Shown here: one piece after another, positions 59,349 through 64,000 of the stretch
Numbering within the stretch: the first letter of the stretch is position 1
Layout: every line of letters starts with the position of its first letter
Origin: Mesaphorura yosii
Taxonomy: Eukaryota > Arthropoda > Collembola > Poduromorpha > Tullbergiidae
DNA: 64,000 nt
Direction of reading: 5' to 3'
Assembly (NCBI GenBank): GCA_009869945.1
Contig: WIXG01000006.1
Coordinates: 186,001-250,000, forward strand
Translations under genes and position numbers: made by a program
Notes under the pieces: generated by a model
The model's input: the letters and a program-made list of their open reading frames with translations, nothing else
Told to the model about the DNA's origin: nothing
The model's database searches: none

Positions 59349-62300
59349 AGCGAATTATTTCGAGTAGTTAACGAAGTTTCTAAGACTGACTTTTTTAATT
59401 GGTACACAAGAAATCAACTTTGGCCCTTTATTTTTGCATTCGATTAAATCAGCTCATCATTTTATTGCATTTATCTTTCTTTTTACGGGTCATCGAAACA
59501 TTTTTTTGAAAAATCGTACCAAACATAAGGCCTTAATGGAACTCACGGAATGTCAGTTTGTTGTTTCTCGAGCTTCTCGAGTCTCGCTAGCAAGTTTGGT
59601 GGCCAAACCGGCTCGTCTGGCCAAACCAGCACTTTTTTTAAGAATTGACCACGACCGGGGGTATCTGGACCGGAGAAAGCCATTTCGGTGTTGAATAATA
59701 CTATGTCTGCGTATTGATCCAGCTCTGCACTGAACGCCTTGCGCTCAGCCTCTTCCTTCATTAATTGTACAAGCTCTTCCTTATTGGTTTTTGAAGATTC
59801 TTCGTACGACAGAAGAAGAAGATAATCGCTAGAAAAAAATTAGAGATACAACAATCGATTATTAACATTCCATACCAGGGGCTCCATGATTCATATACTA
59901 CGGCAAGATCAAAATATCACTTCAGCCTTGGAGTAAATTGTCGAACCATGAGTAGGCGTGCATGCAGTGCGTGCCGGTCATAAGTACGTAAATAGTACCA
60001 GAGGACATAGAAGGCCGCAGTCAGACTAACAACTGCAATTTGCAAATGATGTCATGTCCCGTGTGCCTGAATCTCAATGCCCCTGAGCCATGTGGAATAA
60101 CATCAAGTACCTTCGTTCTGTTGAAATCCTTCTACGTGATACGCGAATGAATGCTAATGCCAACACATCGGACTATTAATTATTGCATGTGTGTTCCCAG
60201 ACATTTTAAGTACTTTTCTCGAATTTTCAGAACGTAAAATTTGCTCAAGATCCGAACGAGTGCATAAAAATGCAAAGGTGATTCGATGTCGTGTCGGCCT
60301 GTGTCTGAGTCACCAACAAATGGTGCGATTGTCCTTCATGTGCAACTGTGCAGTGCGCGACTCCTTCAATTGCGAAATGTTAGTGTGCAACAAAGTTTAT
60401 GTCACGCAGATCATGTTTGAAGCATAGCACAATAATTATGACGGTAATTATAAGTCGCGAGAAACAAAAGAATTCTCAAATTGCTGGTTGTGAGTTATGA
60501 TGACAGGATGACAAAACTCAAACGAGGAGACGAAGCGAAGGAAAGAAAGGGCGAGGCATGAAACCAACCAGCGGCTGAGCAGTGCTTGTAAATTTAAATA
60601 TTTACAACAAATTCGCAACATAATGGCCAATTAATCAGCCTTGCAAATTTCTTCGGATGTCACACGTCCGCTGGTGCACTCGCATCGCTTCTGGAAATTG
60701 TGGAAATGAGAATTACAAGGCTCGCACTTCAAGTTCGAGGCACGCTTCGCGTAATGCACGATGCAGGATGCACACATGCCGGACATCAACATTTAAGGGC
60801 ATTTTCTATTTACGGAGTGAAACCAACTTTTACTTTCTGATGCCTCACAGAGGCGAGAAACCCAGCGCGTCTCCTGCATCCTACGTGCACAACAATGCAT
60901 GTGGGTTAAGTTCAAGGGAAGAGAAATTAAGCTCTGTTCAAGAAATGTGCGCAAGAAATTTCTGAAGAGATTCCTTTTCAGAAAAGAGGTTAATTTGCTT
61001 GTTCCAAACATCATTCAGTGCAGACGCTACGCACATGGTGATAAGACGGGATTATGGCAGAAGAATCAAGAAAATCAAGAATTTATGGTGTTTCAAACTT
61101 CCGCCACTAAATTTCTATTAAAGCAAACAGGAGATGAATGTCTTCATTTGTTCGTAGTTATCCGGACTATTATCAGCCAATATGACTACCATCTACCTAA
61201 AAGGAACCCTTCTGCGTAAGAGTGGAATTCGACACTTTAATAAAGAGTTTGCAGCAAGCAAACTTCTGTTATAGGTTTCGTCTTTGCTGGTACGACTTTA
61301 ACCCAAAGATCCATACAATCTCAGATTTAACCGCATGTGAATAGAGTGCAGATGTCATTCCTAGATGATTTTTCAGTTGTAACTACAAATTACCAACATT
61401 ATGCGTAATTAGTGAAATGCGGCTCCCTGTATATATGGATAAAAATAAGAATCTGGGTCACATCCAGCGAGAAAAACGACGGGTCAAGTTGGAAAGGCTG
61501 GACTTTGAGACTTTTACTTTTCTGTGAACGCACGGCTAAGTAGATAGACGACAGTTAGACTGGCGACCGATTGAGTGACTTGCGATTGTGTACATATGTA
61601 AGCGATTATTATGATTCTAATCTTCATGGGTTTTCCCTTTTCGAAGAAATTTGGAATGTATCGGCAACAAACTATATTTCACTCTCAAACGCAGACTCGA
61701 AGAATGCATTTTATTATCTTACAATCTGAGACAAAAGTTCGAGACGTGTTTTGTGGATTATGCTGTGAGAAGGCAGACAATTGATAAACGCCGGATCGCG
61801 TTACTTTTTTATTGAGAGGTGAGACGTTCGACTAAAATCTTGCGCATTGGGAAAATTGGCATCATGCCACAGAAAATGGACTAAATGGTACGTACAGTTG
61901 CATTTTTGCTATTGTTAAATAGTCACTTCCGTCAAATATTCCAATTATTCAGTATTCAATTCTTTCGATCATTTTCTTTCTCGTCTTCGTCTAGTCAATT
62001 AAAATTTGCCGATTAGTCAGAAGGCACATTGCATTGACGAGGACAGGGCAAATGCCAAATATCGCACTAAACTCTATGAAACTGTGGGCCCAGTTATGCG
62101 TTTCGTCGGACATTTAGAAATTAAAAGTTATAAATGAAGAGATCTTGACATTTGACGCTCCGTTGCCAAAGCAGTTTCACTTTTTACGCGAAATTGCACA
62201 GTGTGATGCAAAGCGACACCTGACTCGATGCCTCCTTCACACCTTTTAATTGTGCTCACTCGAATAAAACAACGCGACTCCTTTCAAGTCAATTTAAGAC

Positions 62301-64000
62301 GCGATTTTTACAGCATCTTATACAAAGGAAGGCTAAAATGAAACCTCATTGCATTCGCCTGCTTCGGTTGAACTTGACATTGAAAGTCGTGTAATTGTTC
62401 TTTTTACACGGATTCTTAACGGCGTAACGCGTGAGTGCTAATGTACAGGTAAATGTAAACATCTCGAAATTGCAAGAAAAGTTGGTAACTTGGCATTAAT
62501 GTCTTATTTTACTGCATCTTAATTTTATTTATACTTTTCTTCTCTCATTATTCATCATCTCGGTGCTCTGTTGATCCTGCTGACTTCTGCATTTTGTGTG
62601 CTCAAGAAATTAGAAACTCATCACCAAAATCACTAAGACAGACAATAATAATGCGCTGAGTACAATTGTAACGACCTTTTGCACACACGCACACACTTTG
62701 AGGCCGAAAATGGCAAAGGCAAATGAGTTCTCACTTTCATTCGATGATTCGATAGAATTGCATACTTCCTTTTCACATCAATCGATGGGAATCCAATACC
62801 AACACGAGTCTCCACTGAGCTGGAATCGAACTCTAAGCCCACAAAGATAAGTTGTCATGAATTGTGGTCTTGTCTTAACCAGGAAGGAAGTATCAAGACT
62901 CAACCGTGAACGTTCTCCACAAAATGAGAGAGACAATAGGCTGCCTTCAGATTTCAGAACAGCAACACAGAATTGCAGCTGCAAAATGGTACCGACCAGC
63001 AAACCAAAATCACAATACAGAGAATTGGTATAATTTACGCCAGTTGCGTTGCTGTGCTGGCTTATTACCAAAAACACACAACCACAAATCTGCAATTCAC
63101 ACAGTCGAAATAATTGATTACAGCCCACATCCACCACGCAAAGGAATAAGGACGATGCGTGATTATTATGAAATTGGAAATTGGTTTCTGAATGTCAGTC
63201 AGAATAAGCAAATGCAGGTGTTATCCAGTTTGAGAGTGGATTTGGCATTCAAAATGTCATTGACTATTTAACAATTGACCGGTCATAATGTATGACTTTT
63301 TGAAAAATGTAATCTTGCAACGTGCGTAAAGTGAGTGACCGCAATAAATCACGTCTACTGTTCGTCGTGATGACGAACGAACGACGATGCTGACAGATGA
63401 GACAGATATGCAGAGTGTAGATTCTGAAGAGACGAAACCGTGCAACACCTTTGTTAGAATGCCAGCTAATTATAACCTGCTAATTAGCACTGATTAGTAG
63501 GAAGGCAGAATTTATCCACTCGCCTGGATATTCCAAAACAAAATTGGTCATTAATTCGTGCGCGATGCTATTTAGAAAAACTTTCCCCGCAACGCCCTGT
63601 ACTAAATGCACTTTTCGTCTTGTGCACTTCTGCAGAAGAATCCACCGACTCGTTTTCAAGTAAATGTAACCCAAAGAATGACGAAGGCTTTAAAGTAGGT
63701 ACGAGTGTACAACAATTGCAATATTGTTTTGAGACTACTCGTGTCTATTTTGCTCTTTGCTGCGATTCACACGACTCAAATGCGTTCAGTGAGCACGAAG
63801 CAACAGTCAGCTAAGGGCAGGTATAAAAGGACTCAGTCAGTCTCCACTTGCTGGTCTTTCCTCAGCGCAATTCGAGTTACGCACATCTCGAGTGGCTGGT
63901 TCGCTAATCAGATCAGCGTCAGAGAAGAAATTGTCAAAGGGATTTTGTAATCTCCAACTCACGTTACAAATCACCAACAGAGTGAAGCGAGAAACGAGTT
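59349..64000. other. non-coding to window end, except one orphan exon
   Basis: Apart from the minus-strand exon at 59543-59828, no gene is supported. The remaining frames are short and mirrored on both strands. A plus-strand frame at 63705-63950 begins with a hydrophobic signal-like stretch (LRLLVSILLFAAI) close to the window edge, but is otherwise unsupported. Confidence 0.5.
59543..59828 (-). CDS. probable terminal exon of an unidentified minus-strand gene (partial)
   Basis: Behind a strong acceptor (TTTTTTTCTAG, just above 59828), the minus strand is open for about 94 codons to a stop at 59543. The peptide is hydrophobic at first (DYLLLLSYEES), then charged and helical (KEELVQLMKEEAERKAFSAELDQ), then YADIVLFNTEMAF, and ends in a short basic/acidic tail. 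The YADIV block recalls the stretch before the D-x-D region of GT31 galactosyltransferases, but the frame ends too early for that family, so the resemblance is weak. No upstream exon was found before the window end. Confidence 0.3.

Noticed and set aside
59543-59828. GT31 galactosyltransferase exon
   Set aside because: Only one short block is similar and the frame ends before the catalytic region should finish; no other exon found.
60899-61219. Plus-strand 106-codon Lys/Arg-rich frame
   Set aside because: No similarity, no splice evidence, and an opposing frame of similar length on the other strand.

Overview
The window is nuclear DNA of an animal with compact genes. Most introns are 45-100 nt, GT-AG, and keep reading phase exactly, GC is moderate, and every recognisable product is metazoan. 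A secreted Kelch protein ending in a peritrophin-type (CBM14) chitin-binding domain, a divergent Pax3/7-like gene and a decayed Tc1 element suggest an arthropod or another ecdysozoan. I cannot name the species.

Layout. 1-9.2 kb has no gene I can support. 9.2-13.7 kb (minus) is a divergent Pax3/7-type gene with a split paired domain and a Ser50 homeodomain; its first exon was not found. 16.8-18.3 kb (minus) is the OTU deubiquitinase YOD1/OTU1. 18.3-23.2 kb is empty. 23.2-24.0 kb (plus) is a four-helix membrane protein. 24.95-25.35 kb is a long palindromic (foldback) element. 25.6-28.5 kb (minus) is RNase P/MRP subunit POP1. 30.3-33.7 kb (plus) is a hydroxyproline-dehydrogenase-like gene (PRODH2 type) carrying a dead Tc1 transposon in intron 3. 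It is followed head-to-tail at 34.5-37.5 kb by proline dehydrogenase (PRODH). 39.1-40.3 kb (minus) is the intronless Kelch-CBM14 protein. 42.2-43.0 kb (plus) is a second RNase P/MRP subunit, POP7/Rpp20, and TMEM203 starts only 32 nt after its stop codon. 43.9-45.2 kb (minus) is an unrecognised four-exon gene. 45.9-47.1 kb (plus) is a conserved-looking helical protein. 47.5-49.9 kb (minus) is bleomycin hydrolase. 51.3-51.9 kb (minus) is TMEM60. 53.7-59.3 kb (plus) is PRPF39 followed, in phase and without a gap, by an AlkB-family 2-oxoglutarate dioxygenase. 59.5-59.8 kb (minus) is one orphan terminal exon, and the rest is empty.

The genes are mostly unrelated housekeeping functions. Three local groupings stand out: the two proline/hydroxyproline catabolic dehydrogenases side by side; two RNase P/MRP subunits 14 kb apart; and two same-strand pairs (POP7/TMEM203 and PRPF39/AlkB) so tightly packed that dicistronic transcription or, for the second pair, a true gene fusion has to be considered. 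Exon limits were worked out by hand from splice signals, phase and protein similarity. Family names come from recognising motifs, not from a search.
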